This document shows, one piece after another, positions 45,730 to 56,297 of a stretch of 64,000 bases of DNA. A model generated the notes under the pieces. The model did no database searches. It worked only from the letters and a program-made list of their open reading frames with translations, and was not told the origin of the DNA. The stretch lies in assembly GCF_002099195.1 (NCBI RefSeq), contig NZ_NBYX01000006.1, forward strand, positions 62,001-126,000. Direction: 5' to 3'. Numbering within the stretch: position 1 is the first letter of the stretch; every line of letters starts with the position of its first letter. Source of the DNA: Burkholderia puraquae. Lineage in GTDB: Bacteria; Pseudomonadota; Gammaproteobacteria; Burkholderiales; Burkholderiaceae. Both the position numbers and the translations under genes were made by a program.

Positions 45730-46725
45730 GTGCAAAAGATCCTGATCGTGCGCGTGTCGTCGCTGGGCGACGTCGTGCACAACATGCCGGTGATCGCCGA
45801 TATCCGGCGCCGCCACCCCGATGCGCAGATCGACTGGCTCGTCGAGGAAAGCTTCGTCGACCTGGTCAAGCTCGTCGAGGGCGTGCGTAACGTGCTGCCG
45901 TTCTCGCTGCGCCGCTGGCGCAAGAAGCCGTTCTCGGGCGCCACGTGGCGCGAGATCCGCGCCTTCCGCCGGCGCCTCGCCGCCGAGCAGTACGACCTCG
46001 TGATCGACTGCCAGGGCCTCATCAAGACGGCCTGGGTCGCGAGCTGGGCGCGCGGCCCGCTCGTCGGGCTCGGCAACCGCACCGACGGCGCCGGCTACGA
46101 GTGGCCCGTGCGCTTCTTCTACCGCAAGCGTGTGCCGATCGCGCCGCGCACGCACGTCGTCGAGCGCTCGCGGCAACTGGTTGCGGCGGCGCTCGGTGAA
46201 CCGGCGCCGACGCCGGCCGATCCGGTCGAGTTCGGCCTCGATACGCGCGCGGCGGCGCTCGCGGTGGCCGCGCTCGGCCTGAACCTGCCGGTGCCGTACG
46301 TGGTGTTCGTCCATGCAACGTCGCGCGCCGACAAGCAGTGGCCGGACGCCGCGTGGATCGAGCTCGGTCAGGCACTCGTGCGGCGCGGCGCGTCGCTCGT
46401 GCTGCCGTGGGGCAACGACGCGGAGCGCGCGACCAGCGAGCGGCTGGCCCAGGCGTTCGGCGCGGCGGCGATCGTGCCGCCGAAGCTGTCGCTGCCGGCC
46501 GTGGTCGGCCTGATCGACGGCGCGGATGCGGTCGTCGGGGTTGATACAGGTCTGGTTCACATCGCGGCCGCGCTGAAGCGTCCGACGGTCGAACTGTACA
46601 ATTTCGCGACGGCCTGGCGGACCGGCGGCTACTGGTCGCCGAACGTCGTCAATCTCGGCACGGCGGGGCAACCCCCGTCGATCGCGCAGGTGAAGTCGGC
46701 GCTCGCGGGCTTCGGTCTCCTGTAA
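45730..46725 (+). CDS. waaC: ADP-heptose:LPS heptosyltransferase I
   Basis: A 331-residue GT9 enzyme that adds the first heptose to Kdo in the LPS inner core. Features: ILIVRVSSLGDVVHNMPV at the N-terminus, DCQGLIKTAWVASWARG, FVHATSRADKQWP, and VVGVDTGLVHIAAALKRPTV for ADP-heptose. The start is GTG at 45730, since VQKILIVRVSSLGD is the family's usual beginning. It heads a core-biosynthesis group with kdoO and waaA. Confidence 0.95.
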   Translation: MQKILIVRVSSLGDVVHNMPVIADIRRRHPDAQIDWLVEESFVDLVKLVEGVRNVLPFSLRRWRKKPFSGATWREIRAFRRRLAAEQYDLVIDCQGLIKTAWVASWARGPLVGLGNRTDGAGYEWPVRFFYRKRVPIAPRTHVVERSRQLVAAALGEPAPTPADPVEFGLDTRAAALAVAALGLNLPVPYVVFVHATSRADKQWPDAAWIELGQALVRRGASLVLPWGNDAERATSERLAQAFGAAAIVPPKLSLPAVVGLIDGADAVVGVDTGLVHIAAALKRPTVELYNFATAWRTGGYWSPNVVNLGTAGQPPSIAQVKSALAGFGLL

Positions 46726-46759
46726 TGCTGTCACACGCGCGAACCCACGCGAACCGAAC

Positions 46760-47644
46760 ATGAGCGAATCCCAGATCATCGAAGTCCCGTCCGCCGACTG
46801 GAGCGGGCACAACCTGTCGGCGCCGCGCGAGCAGTTGCTGGCGGCCGTCGAGGAAGGCAAGGTGCTGTATTTCCCGCACCTGCGCTTCGCGATCGAAGGC
46901 GGCGAGGAAGCGTTGCTCGATCCGGCGCTCGCCGACCCGAAACGCAAGAACATCAGCCTCGCGCCGAACGGCGGCGCGCTCGCCGGCGTGCTCGGCGACA
47001 GCGTCACGCAGTCGGCGGTGCGCGCGCTTGTCGCGCGCTTCCAGCAGCAGGCCGGCACGCTCGTCGACGGCCTCTTTCCCGAATACCGCGGCAAGCTGCG
47101 CGTCGCGCCGACGAGCCTGCGGCTGATGCAGGTCGAGACGCGCCAGACGTCGTGGCGCAAGGACGACAGCCGGCTGCACGTGGACGCGTTCCCGTCGCGG
47201 CCCAACTACGGCGAGCGCATCCTGCGCGTGTTCACGAACGTGAACCCGGCCGGCGTGCCGCGCGTGTGGCGCGTCGGCGAGCCGTTCGAGGACGTCGCGA
47301 AGCGCTTCCTGCCGCACATCAAGCCGCAGTTGCCGGGCGCCGCATGGCTGCTGAACCTGCTGCACGTGACGAAGTCGCCGCGCAGCGCGTACGACCACCT
47401 GATGCTGAACCTGCACGACAGCATGAAGGCGGATCTCGACTACCAGAAGACGAGCCCACAGGAGACCATGCCGTTTCCGCCGGGCTGCGTGTGGATATGT
47501 TTCTCGGATCAGACTTCGCACGCTGTGATGTCGGGCCAGTTCATGCTCGAACAGACGTTCTTCCTGCCGGTCGACGCGATGGTCCGCCGCGAATGCGCGC
47601 CGCTCGGCATTCTCGAACGCCTGAAGGGCAGGGCGCTGGTTTGA
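46760..47644 (+). CDS. kdoO: Kdo 3-hydroxylase (Fe(II)/2-oxoglutarate dioxygenase)
   Basis: A 294-residue member of the KdoO family known from Burkholderia and Yersinia. It converts Kdo to D-glycero-D-talo-oct-2-ulosonic acid (Ko) in the inner core, using Fe(II), oxygen and 2-oxoglutarate. The iron site is visible as H-x-D in SRLHVDAFPSRP (near 139-141) and the distal His in QTSHAVMSGQFMLEQTF (near 253). Its position between waaC and waaA strongly supports the call. Confidence 0.92.
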   Translation: MSESQIIEVPSADWSGHNLSAPREQLLAAVEEGKVLYFPHLRFAIEGGEEALLDPALADPKRKNISLAPNGGALAGVLGDSVTQSAVRALVARFQQQAGTLVDGLFPEYRGKLRVAPTSLRLMQVETRQTSWRKDDSRLHVDAFPSRPNYGERILRVFTNVNPAGVPRVWRVGEPFEDVAKRFLPHIKPQLPGAAWLLNLLHVTKSPRSAYDHLMLNLHDSMKADLDYQKTSPQETMPFPPGCVWICFSDQTSHAVMSGQFMLEQTFFLPVDAMVRRECAPLGILERLKGRALV

Positions 47645-47681
47645 GCGCGCATCTTCTCCGTTGCAACATGAGGGTCGCCGC

Positions 47682-49037
47682 ATGCTGAGGGTGATCTATC
47701 GCGCGCTGTGGTGGCTCGTCGCGCCTGTCGCGGTCATCCGGCTCTATGTGCGCTCGCGCAAGGAGCGCGGCTATCGCGAGCACGTCGGTGAACGCTTCGG
47801 CCACGTGGCGGGCCGCTCGCGCGACGACCGTGCGCCGCTGATCTGGGTGCATGCGGTATCGGTGGGCGAGACGCGTGCGGCGCAGCCGCTGATCGACGCG
47901 CTGATGCATGCCCGCCCCGATGTGCGCATCCTGCTCACGCACATGACGCCGAGCGGCCGCGCAACCGGTGAACAGATCTTCGGCGATCGCGTGCTGCGTT
48001 GCTATCTGCCGTACGACATGCCCGGCGCGGTGCGACGCTTCCTGCGCGCATGGCGGCCGACGCTCGGCCTCGTGATGGAAACCGAGGTGTGGCCCACGCT
48101 GATCGACGAGTGCCGCCGCGCGGACGTGCCGCTGGTGCTGACCAATGCGCGCATGTCCGCGCGTTCGTTCCGGCGCGCGGGGAAGTTCGGCGTGGCGACG
48201 CACGACGTGTTCGGCGGCTTCTCGCGCGTGCTTGCGCAGAGTCCGGCCGATGCGGAGCGGCTGACGTCGCTCGGCGCGCGCAACGTGGCCGTCCTCGGCA
48301 ACCTGAAGTTCGACATGACGACGCCGCCGGAACTGGCGGCGCGCGGCCATGCGTGGCGCGACGCGATCGGCGCGCGGCCCGTGTGGGTTGCTGCGAGCAC
48401 GCGCGAGAATGAGGAGGCGCTGGTGCTCGAGGCATTCGCGGCGATGCGCACGCCCGGCGCGCTGCTGGTGCTCGTGCCGCGACATCCGCAGCGTTTCGCC
48501 GAGGTCGAGGCGCTCGTCGAGCGCAGCGGGCTCAAGTGCGTGCGACGCTCCGTCTGGGCGGCCGACACGGCGGCGCTCGCGGCCGGCCATCCGGCTGCCG
48601 AGCCGCTGCCGGACGACGTGACGGTGCTGCTTGGCGATTCGATGGGCGAGCTCGGCGCGTATTACGCGGCCGCCGATATCGCGTTCATCGGCGGCAGCCT
48701 GTTGCCGCTCGGCGGCCAGAACCTGATCGAAGCATGCGCGGTCGGCGTGCCGGTGCTGATCGGGAAGCACGTATTCAACTTCACGCAGGCGACCGCCGAC
48801 GCGGTTGCGGCCGGTGCGGCGCTGCAGGTCGAGGACCCGCTCGATCTCGCGCACGTGCTCGACGCGCTGTTCGCCGACAAGGCGCGGCGCATCGCGATGG
48901 GCGCGGCCGGCGCGGCGTTCGCGTCGCGTCACCGCGGCGCGACCGCACGCACGGTCGACGTGCTCGCGGCGCTGTTGCCGCCCGCCGAACGCGGCGTGCG
49001 CGCACTGCAGGACGCGCAGGACACTTCCGACGAATAG
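47682..49037 (+). CDS. waaA: 3-deoxy-D-manno-octulosonic acid transferase
   Basis: A 451-residue Kdo transferase anchored by an N-terminal hydrophobic helix (YRALWWLVAPVAVIRLY). It has WVHAVSVGETRAAQPLI, the catalytic-base region, ETEVWPTLI, RHPQRF, and GGSLLPLGGQNLIEA for CMP-Kdo. It adds Kdo to lipid IVA. The start at MLRVIYRAL (ATG 47682, GAGGG upstream) is preferred to the TTG at 47661. Confidence 0.96.
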   Translation: MLRVIYRALWWLVAPVAVIRLYVRSRKERGYREHVGERFGHVAGRSRDDRAPLIWVHAVSVGETRAAQPLIDALMHARPDVRILLTHMTPSGRATGEQIFGDRVLRCYLPYDMPGAVRRFLRAWRPTLGLVMETEVWPTLIDECRRADVPLVLTNARMSARSFRRAGKFGVATHDVFGGFSRVLAQSPADAERLTSLGARNVAVLGNLKFDMTTPPELAARGHAWRDAIGARPVWVAASTRENEEALVLEAFAAMRTPGALLVLVPRHPQRFAEVEALVERSGLKCVRRSVWAADTAALAAGHPAAEPLPDDVTVLLGDSMGELGAYYAAADIAFIGGSLLPLGGQNLIEACAVGVPVLIGKHVFNFTQATADAVAAGAALQVEDPLDLAHVLDALFADKARRIAMGAAGAAFASRHRGATARTVDVLAALLPPAERGVRALQDAQDTSDE

Positions 49038-49065
49038 GCGAAGGCGGCGCAATGCCGCCCGTTAC

Positions 49066-49095
49066 GCGTGGCGGCACCGTAGGGTGCTGCCACGC
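49066..49095. terminator. Hairpin between convergent waaA and ureG
   Basis: A 13-bp stem, GCGTGGCGGCACC paired with GGTGCTGCCACGC (one G:T), and a 4-base loop. There is no T run. It lies 28 bases after waaA and 3 bases from the ureG stop and may end both transcripts with Rho. Confidence 0.6.
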
Positions 49096-49098
49096 GGC

Positions 49099-49746
49099 TC
49101 AGACCGTCAGCAAGCCCTTCTTCTCGATGAACGCGATCACGTCCGCGACGCCTTCGAGCGCCTTCAGGTTCGTCATCACGTAAGGCCGCTCGCCGCGCAT
49201 CTTCTTCGTGTCGGACGCCATCACGTCGAGGTTCGCGCCGACCAGCGGCGCGAGATCCGTCTTGTTGATCACGAGCAGGTCGGACTTCGTGATGCCCGGG
49301 CCGCCCTTGCGTGGAATCTTCTCGCCGCCCGCGACATCGATCACGTAGATCGTCAGGTCCGATAGCTCGGGGCTGAAGGTCGCCGCGAGATTGTCGCCGC
49401 CCGATTCGATGAACACGATGTCGGCATCGGGAAAGCGCGACAGCATCCGGTCGACCGCTTCGAGGTTGATCGACGCATCCTCGCGGATCGCCGTATGCGG
49501 GCAGCCGCCCGTCTCGACGCCCATGATGCGTTCCTCGGGCAGCGCGCCCGCGACCGTCAGCAGCCGCTGGTCTTCCTTCGTATAGATGTCGTTGGTGATC
49601 GCGACGAGGTCGTACTGGTCGCGCATCGCCTTGCACAGCATTTCGAGCAGGGTGGTCTTGCCGGAGCCGACGGGGCCGCCGATGCCGACGCGCAGCGGCG
49701 GCAGTTTCTTCGTGCGGCGGGCGGGGGAGGAAGCAGGTGCGTTCAT
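49099..49746 (-). CDS. ureG: Urease accessory GTPase UreG
   Basis: A 215-residue SIMIBI GTPase that powers nickel delivery to urease. P-loop [17 protein letters not shown], switch motif [24 protein letters not shown] (nickel-binding C-P-H), FIESGGDNL and INKTDLAP. It is the last gene of ureDABCEFG. The start at [14 protein letters not shown] gives the usual length. Confidence 0.97.
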   Translation of the reverse strand: MNAPASSPARRTKKLPPLRVGIGGPVGSGKTTLLEMLCKAMRDQYDLVAITNDIYTKEDQRLLTVAGALPEERIMGVETGGCPHTAIREDASINLEAVDRMLSRFPDADIVFIESGGDNLAATFSPELSDLTIYVIDVAGGEKIPRKGGPGITKSDLLVINKTDLAPLVGANLDVMASDTKKMRGERPYVMTNLKALEGVADVIAFIEKKGLLTV

Positions 49747-49763
49747 GGCGGGTAGCGTCGTGT

Positions 49764-50444
49764 TCAGGAGCGGAACAACCGCGAATACTGGGTTTCGTGC
49801 CGTGCGGACAGAATGCCGAGCTGCGGCGCGAACGTGTTGACGGCGTCGGGCGGCGTCGCGAGCGCGCGGCGCACGGCCGCGTCGATCGCGCCGCGCAGCG
49901 CGACGATGATGCGTTGCCCGGCGAGCTGGCCGAGCGGTACGGCCTTCAGCGCGGCGGACGTCTGGTTCTCGACCCAGCCGAATGCGTAAGCGGCGAGCAC
50001 CGCGTCGGCGCTCGCGTCGTGCGCGGCGGCTGCATACGCGAATGCGGTGGGCAGTGCGATCGGCGTCATCGTTGCGAGTGTCGCGCGGCGTCCGGCATCG
50101 CCCCATTCGAGCGACGCGCAGAGCTGCGCGAGCGACCAGCCCATCTGTTCGGTCTCGCGGCGCAGTTCCGCCGATTCGCGGCTCGCGATGAACCACGCGT
50201 TTTCGGCGACGAGCGCCGGTGCGTCGTGCGCGTGCCAGCGCGCGAGCTGGTGCGCGAGGAACGGCAGCTCGCCGTGCGCGAGCACGTCGGTCAGGCCGCT
50301 CGCGATCCAGTCGCGCGCGGTATCCGCGTCGCGGATCAGGTTCGCGTCGAGCGCCGCTTCGAGCCCCTGCGAATAGCTGAACGCGCCGATCGGCAGCGCC
50401 GGCGATGCAAGGTGCAGCAGCGCGACGAGTTCAGTGGTGGTCAT
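49764..50444 (-). CDS. ureF: Urease accessory protein UreF
   Basis: A 226-residue all-helical accessory protein that joins UreD and UreG on the urease apoprotein. Typical segments are [21 protein letters not shown] and the C-terminal SRLFRS. The start at [10 protein letters not shown] lies 14 bases inside ureE, so the two are coupled; the longer open frame upstream is the shadow of ureE's His repeat. Confidence 0.95.
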   Translation of the reverse strand: MTTTELVALLHLASPALPIGAFSYSQGLEAALDANLIRDADTARDWIASGLTDVLAHGELPFLAHQLARWHAHDAPALVAENAWFIASRESAELRRETEQMGWSLAQLCASLEWGDAGRRATLATMTPIALPTAFAYAAAAHDASADAVLAAYAFGWVENQTSAALKAVPLGQLAGQRIIVALRGAIDAAVRRALATPPDAVNTFAPQLGILSARHETQYSRLFRS

Positions 50445-51048
50445 GGCCGTGGCCGTGCGCGCAACCGGGACCATGCTGATGGCCGTGATCGTGATCGTGA
50501 TCGTGATCGTGATCGTGATCGTGCGAGTGGCCGTGATGCTCGCCGAATACCTGTTGCGCCAGCGCGTAATCCTCGGCGAACGTCGCGTCGTGCCCGTGCT
50601 TGTGGCCGCCGCCGTATGCACCGGCTTCCGGCTGGAACGGTGCAAGGGTCTCCTCGACCTGCGTGCCGAGCCGGCGCAGCATGTCCGCGAGTACCGGGTC
50701 GGCTTCGAGCTTCAGGTAGCCGTCGCCGATCTCGACCGGCGTGTGACGGTTGCCGAGGTGGTACGCGGCGCGCATCAGCGTGAGCGGATCGGCCGCGCGC
50801 ACGCGCAGCACCGTCTCCGGCGCCGCGGCGATACGCACGAGCGCGCCGTCGTCGGCGACGAGCACGTCGCCGTCGCGCAGGATCGTGCCGCGCGGCAGCA
50901 GGACCGCGACGTCCTCGCCGGTGTCGAGCGTCGCCGCGAGGCGGCTCTTGCAGCGGGCGTCGTAGGCGAGCGTGAGCGTCGGCGCGCGCGCGACGAGCGA
51001 CGCGGCGAGTTTCACGTTCGGGGCAATGCGTTTGTCGAGGGTGCGCAT
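50431..51048 (-). CDS. ureE: Urease accessory nickel chaperone UreE
   Basis: A 205-residue metallochaperone that brings nickel to urease. The N-terminal peptide-binding part is followed by a metal-binding domain with [10 protein letters not shown]. The C-terminus (about 150-205) is an extreme His/Asp run: [13 protein letters not shown] and further HGH motifs, which can hold several nickel ions. The run is coded by a perfect hexanucleotide repeat, so its length may vary between strains. Confidence 0.96.
   Translation of the reverse strand: MRTLDKRIAPNVKLAASLVARAPTLTLAYDARCKSRLAATLDTGEDVAVLLPRGTILRDGDVLVADDGALVRIAAAPETVLRVRAADPLTLMRAAYHLGNRHTPVEIGDGYLKLEADPVLADMLRRLGTQVEETLAPFQPEAGAYGGGHKHGHDATFAEDYALAQQVFGEHHGHSHDHDHDHDHDHDHGHQHGPGCAHGHGHDHH
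50485..50520. repeat. Hexanucleotide repeat in ureE (His-Asp run)
   Basis: Six perfect tandem copies of GTGATC on the plus strand (GATCAC, coding Asp-His, on the minus strand), 36 bases. Changes in copy number would keep the frame and alter only the length of the nickel-binding tail. Confidence 0.9.
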
Positions 51049-51070
51049 GAATCGAGAACCGGCAATCAGA

Positions 51071-52777
51071 TCAGAACAGGAAATAGCGTTGCGCCATCGG
51101 CAGCACCGTGGCCGGCTCGCAGGTGAGCAACTGGCCGTCGGCGATCACGTCGTAGGTTTCGGGATCGACGCTGATCGACGGGCGCCACGCGTTGTGGATC
51201 ATGTCGGCCTTCGTCACGTTGCGGCAGTTGCGCACGGGCACGATGCGCTTCGCGAGGCCATAGCGTTCCGCGATGCCCGCATCGGCGGCCATCTGCGACA
51301 CGAAGGTCAACGACGTGCGCGCGAGCGCGCCGCCGCGTGTCGCAAACATCTCGCGGTAGTGAACCGGCTGCGGCGTGGGGATCGACGCGTTCGGGTCGCC
51401 CATCTGCGCCATCGCGATCATCCCGCCCTTCAGGATCATCGACGGCTTGATCCCGAAGAACGCCGGCTCCCACAGCACGAGGTCGGCCCACTTGCCGGGC
51501 TCGATCGAGCCGACTTCGTGCGCAATGCCGTGCGTGATCGCCGGGTTGATCGTGTACTTCGCGACGTAGCGCTTTGCGCGGAAGTTGTCGTTGCGCGCGG
51601 TGTCTTCCGGCAGCGCGCCGCGCTGCACCTTCATCTTGTGCGCGGTCTGCCAGGTGCGGATGATCACCTCGCCGACGCGGCCCATCGCCTGCGAGTCGGA
51701 CGACAGCATCGACAGCGCGCCGAGATCGTGCAGGATGTCCTCCGCCGCGATCGTCTCGCGGCGGATCCGCGATTCGGCGAACGCGAGATCCTCGGCGATC
51801 GACGGGTCGAGGTGATGGCACACCATCAGCATGTCGAGATGCTCGTCGAGCGTGTTGATCGTGTACGGGCGCGTCGGGTTGGTCGACGACGGCAGCACGT
51901 TCGCCTCGCCGCACACTTTCAGGATGTCGGGCGCATGGCCGCCGCCCGCGCCTTCGGTGTGGTACGTGTGGATCGTGCGGCCCTTGAACGCGGCGACCGT
52001 CGATTCGACGAAACCGCCTTCGTTCAGCGTGTCGGTGTGGATCGCAACCTGCGTGTCGGTATCGTCGGCGACCGACAGGCAGTTGTCGATCGCGGCGGGC
52101 GTCGTGCCCCAGTCCTCGTGCAGCTTCAGCCCGATCGCGCCGGCCGCGATCTGCTCGACGAGCGGCTGCGGCAGGCTCGCATTGCCCTTGCCGAGAAAGC
52201 CGAGGTTGATCGGCCAGCCGTCGGCGGCCTGCAGCATCCGCTCCATGTGCCACGGGCCCGGCGTGCAGGTCGTCGCGTTGGTGCCGGTGGCCGGCCCGGT
52301 GCCGCCGCCGAGCATCGTCGTGACGCCCGAGGCGAGCGCCTCGTCGATCTGCTGCGGGCTGATGAAGTGGATGTGCGTGTCGATGCCGCCGGCCGTCACG
52401 ATCAGCCCTTCGCCGGCGATCACTTCGGTTGCGGCGCCGATCGCGATCGTCACGCCCGGCTGGATGTCGGGGTTGCCGGCCTTGCCGATCGCCGCGATGC
52501 GGCCGTGCTTGAGCGCGATGTCGGCCTTCACGATGCCCCAGTGATCGAGGATCACCGCGTTCGTGATGACCGTGTCGGGCACGTCGGCCGCCACGCGCTG
52601 CGACTGGCCCATCCCGTCGCGGATCACTTTCCCGCCACCGAATTTCACTTCCTCGCCGTAGGTCGTGAAGTCGCGTTCGATCTCGATCAGCAGTTCGGTA
52701 TCGGCGAGCCGGACGCGGTCGCCCGTCGTCGGCCCGAACATTTCCGCGTACGCGCGGCGGCTCAAGCGTAGTGTCAT
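51071..52777 (-). CDS. ureC: Urease subunit alpha (catalytic)
   Basis: A 568-residue nickel amidohydrolase that splits urea into ammonia and carbamate. The nickel ligands are present: [14 protein letters not shown] segment [13 protein letters not shown], the carbamylated lysine in [10 protein letters not shown], histidines in [10 protein letters not shown] and [13 protein letters not shown], and Asp in [11 protein letters not shown]. The mobile flap has MVCHHLDPS. Full length and typical start [17 protein letters not shown]. Confidence 0.98.
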   Translation of the reverse strand: MTLRLSRRAYAEMFGPTTGDRVRLADTELLIEIERDFTTYGEEVKFGGGKVIRDGMGQSQRVAADVPDTVITNAVILDHWGIVKADIALKHGRIAAIGKAGNPDIQPGVTIAIGAATEVIAGEGLIVTAGGIDTHIHFISPQQIDEALASGVTTMLGGGTGPATGTNATTCTPGPWHMERMLQAADGWPINLGFLGKGNASLPQPLVEQIAAGAIGLKLHEDWGTTPAAIDNCLSVADDTDTQVAIHTDTLNEGGFVESTVAAFKGRTIHTYHTEGAGGGHAPDILKVCGEANVLPSSTNPTRPYTINTLDEHLDMLMVCHHLDPSIAEDLAFAESRIRRETIAAEDILHDLGALSMLSSDSQAMGRVGEVIIRTWQTAHKMKVQRGALPEDTARNDNFRAKRYVAKYTINPAITHGIAHEVGSIEPGKWADLVLWEPAFFGIKPSMILKGGMIAMAQMGDPNASIPTPQPVHYREMFATRGGALARTSLTFVSQMAADAGIAERYGLAKRIVPVRNCRNVTKADMIHNAWRPSISVDPETYDVIADGQLLTCEPATVLPMAQRYFLF

Positions 52778-52806
52778 GTTGCTGTTCCTGAAGAGCGGGG
52801 CGCGGC

Positions 52807-53112
52807 TTACAGCGGCCCCATCACTTTGCCCTGAAAACCGTAGACGGCGCGATCGCCCGCGAGTGCGACCAGCTCGACGGTGCGCGTCTGGCCCGGCTCG
52901 AAGCGCACGGCGGTGCCGGCCGCAATGTTCAGGCGAAAGCCGCGCGCGGCCGCGCGATCGAATGACAGTGCGTCGTTGACTTCGAAGAAGTGGTAGTGCG
53001 AGCCGACCTGTACCGGGCGGTCGCCGGTGTTCGCGACGACGAGCGTCAGCGTCGCGCGGCCCGCGTTCAGTTCGTGTTCGCCGTCGTCGGTGAGGATTTC
53101 GCCGGGGATCAT
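52807..53112 (-). CDS. ureB: Urease subunit beta
   Basis: A 101-residue structural subunit: [18 protein letters not shown] start, [37 protein letters not shown] in two parts. ATG 53112 has GAGG six bases upstream; a GTG at 53124 overlapping the ureA stop is an alternative. Urease here is of the three-subunit bacterial type. Confidence 0.96.
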   Translation of the reverse strand: MIPGEILTDDGEHELNAGRATLTLVVANTGDRPVQVGSHYHFFEVNDALSFDRAAARGFRLNIAAGTAVRFEPGQTRTVELVALAGDRAVYGFQGKVMGPL

Positions 53113-53120
53113 GCGGGGCC

Positions 53121-53423
53121 TCACGGAATCGGGTGATGGACGGTCACGAGCTTCGTGCCGTCGGGGAAGGTCGCTTCGACCTGGATGTCGGGAATCATCT
53201 CCGGCACGCCGTCCATCACGTCATCGCGCGTGAGCAGCGTCGTGCCGTAATGCATCACCTCGGCGACGGTCTTGCCGTCGCGCGCGGCTTCCATCAGCGC
53301 GGCGGTGATGAAGGCGACCGCCTCCGGATAGTTGAGCTTCAGGCCGCGGGCGCGACGGCGCTCGGCCAGCAGCGCCGCCGTGAAGATCAGCAGCTTGTCC
53401 TTCTCTCGGGGAGTCAGTTTCAT
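53121..53423 (-). CDS. ureA: Urease subunit gamma
   Basis: A 100-residue subunit: [54 protein letters not shown] and [14 protein letters not shown]. Length equals the family. It lies upstream of ureB on the minus strand, with 236 bases to ureD in which no gene is seen. Confidence 0.97.
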
Positions 53424-53659
53424 GAAGGTAGACGTTCAGGAAAACGTAATTTTTATCGGTGCATGCGCAACGGGGCGAACGCGCGGGTCATCGTAGCACC
53501 GCGCTGTTTAGCGTGCGCCGCGTATCGGTTATGTAAGGAGCAAGGCGCGTGCCATGTGCATGAAACGCAGCGCGATGCGCGTTCGTGGTGCGCGATGCAT
53601 GGCCAGCGTGCAACGCCCGTCGCGACGCTGCGCCGAAACGGTGCGTGGCGCGACGGCGC

Positions 53660-54742
<1,083 letters not shown>

Positions 54743-55435
54743 CTACACCGCGATCAACTCCCGCACGCCGTTCGCCGCCATGTCGCACGCGTCGCCGCCC
54801 GCGACGATCTCGCCGCGGCTCATCACCCAGTAGCGGTCGGCGATCGATTGGGCGAAGTCGTAATACTGCTCGACGAGCAGCACGGTCATCTTCGATTCGT
54901 CGACCAGCTGGCGCAGCGTGCGGCCGATGTCCTGGATGATCGACGGCTGGATGCCTTCGGTCGGTTCGTCGAGGATCAGCAACTGCGGCTCGCTCATCAG
55001 CGCGCGGCCGATCGCGAGCTGCTGTTGCTGGCCGCCCGACAGGTCGCCGCCGCGCCGCGCCCGCATGTCCTTCAGCACCGGGAACAGGTCGTAGATGCGG
55101 TCGGGTACCTTCGACGGCGCCTTGCGGCTCGCCGCGCCGACGAGCAGGTTCTCCTCGACGGTCAGCCGCGGAAAGATGTCGCGGCCCTGCGGCACGTACG
55201 CGAGCCCGGCCGCGACGCGCGCATAGGGCGGCAGCGCGCCGAGCGCCGTCCCGCGCCACGCCACGCTGCCGCTTTTCGCGGCGACGACGCCCATCAGGCA
55301 GCGCAGCAACGTGCTCTTGCCGACGCCGTTGCGGCCCAGCAGCACGGTGAGCTTGCCGTCGTCGGCGGTGAGGTTCACGTTGCGCAGGATATGGCTGCCG
55401 CCGTAGAACTGGTTCAGTGCATCGATCTTCAGCAT
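54743..55435 (-). CDS. urtE: Urea ABC transporter ATPase UrtE
   Basis: A 230-residue LivF-like ATPase: LGRNGVGKSTLLRCLMG (Walker A), LSGGQQQQLAIGRAL (signature), LLILDEPTEGIQPSII (Walker B). The start MLKIDALNQFYGGSHILRNV is typical. With UrtD it drives high-affinity urea uptake. It lies 4 bases after urtD. Confidence 0.95.
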   Translation of the reverse strand: MLKIDALNQFYGGSHILRNVNLTADDGKLTVLLGRNGVGKSTLLRCLMGVVAAKSGSVAWRGTALGALPPYARVAAGLAYVPQGRDIFPRLTVEENLLVGAASRKAPSKVPDRIYDLFPVLKDMRARRGGDLSGGQQQQLAIGRALMSEPQLLILDEPTEGIQPSIIQDIGRTLRQLVDESKMTVLLVEQYYDFAQSIADRYWVMSRGEIVAGGDACDMAANGVRELIAV

Positions 55436-55439
55436 CGCA

Positions 55440-56297
55440 TCATCGTCCGAGGTAAGACTCGATCACCGCTTCGTCGCGCTTGACCTGGTCGAGCGTGCCT
55501 TGCGCGAGCACCGCGCCTTCGGCCATCACCGTCACGCGGCCCGTGTCGCCCGCGAGCGCCGCGACGAATTCCATGTCGTGCTCGACGACCATCATCGAGC
55601 AGGTGCCGCGCAGCGTGTTCAGCAGCTCGGCAAGTTCCATCGTTTCCTGGTCGGTCATCCCGGCCGCCGGCTCGTCGAGCAGCAGCAGCGCGGGGCGCTG
55701 CATCAGCAGCATGCCGATCTCGAGCCGCTGCTTCTGCCCGTGCGACAGCTCGCCGGCCGCGCGGAATGCCTGGCTTTCGAGGCCGATCAGCGCGAGCGTT
55801 TCCTCGATCTTCGCCTGCGCGGTGCGGTCGAGCCGCGCGCGCAGCGACGCGAGCCAGCCCTTGTCGGTCTGCATCGCGAGCTCGAGGTTCTCCCACACCG
55901 GATGCTGTTCGAACACGGTCGGCTTCTGGAACTTGCGGCCGATGCCCGCGCGTGCGATCTCGGGCTCGTTCATCCGCGCGAGGTCGAGCGTCTGGCCGAG
56001 AAACACCTTGCCCGCATCGGGGCGTGTCTTGCCGGTGATCACGTCCATCATCGTCGTCTTGCCCGCACCGTTCGGGCCGATCACGCAGCGCAGCTCGCCC
56101 GCGTCGATCGCGAGCGACAGCTTCTTCAGCGCGCGGAAGCCGTCGAAGCTCACCTCGATATCCTCGAGGTAGAGGATCGTGCCGTGCGACGTGTCGATGC
56201 CGGGCGGTACCACGCGCCCCATCGATGCGGTGCCGCTGACGGCCAGCAGTTCGTCCTCGGGCGGCGGCGTGAATTGGTAGAGGGCCGTTCCGTTCAT
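55440..56297 (-). CDS. urtD: Urea ABC transporter ATPase UrtD
   Basis: A 285-residue LivG-like ATPase with an N-terminal 45-residue extension. GPNGAGKTTMMDVITGKTRPD (Walker A in two parts), LSHGQKQRLEIGM (signature), LLLLDEPAAGMTDQET (Walker B), VVEHDMEFV (H-loop). The start at MNGTALYQF overlaps the urtC stop as ATGA. Confidence 0.95.
   Translation of the reverse strand: MNGTALYQFTPPPEDELLAVSGTASMGRVVPPGIDTSHGTILYLEDIEVSFDGFRALKKLSLAIDAGELRCVIGPNGAGKTTMMDVITGKTRPDAGKVFLGQTLDLARMNEPEIARAGIGRKFQKPTVFEQHPVWENLELAMQTDKGWLASLRARLDRTAQAKIEETLALIGLESQAFRAAGELSHGQKQRLEIGMLLMQRPALLLLDEPAAGMTDQETMELAELLNTLRGTCSMMVVEHDMEFVAALAGDTGRVTVMAEGAVLAQGTLDQVKRDEAVIESYLGR

Noticed and set aside
44013..46082. 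689-codon minus-strand frame opposite manB and waaC
   Set aside because: Spans two real genes and a terminator on the other strand; composition typical of antisense.
50972..52771. 599-codon plus-strand frame opposite ureC
   Set aside because: Shadow of urease alpha, whose metal ligands are all present.
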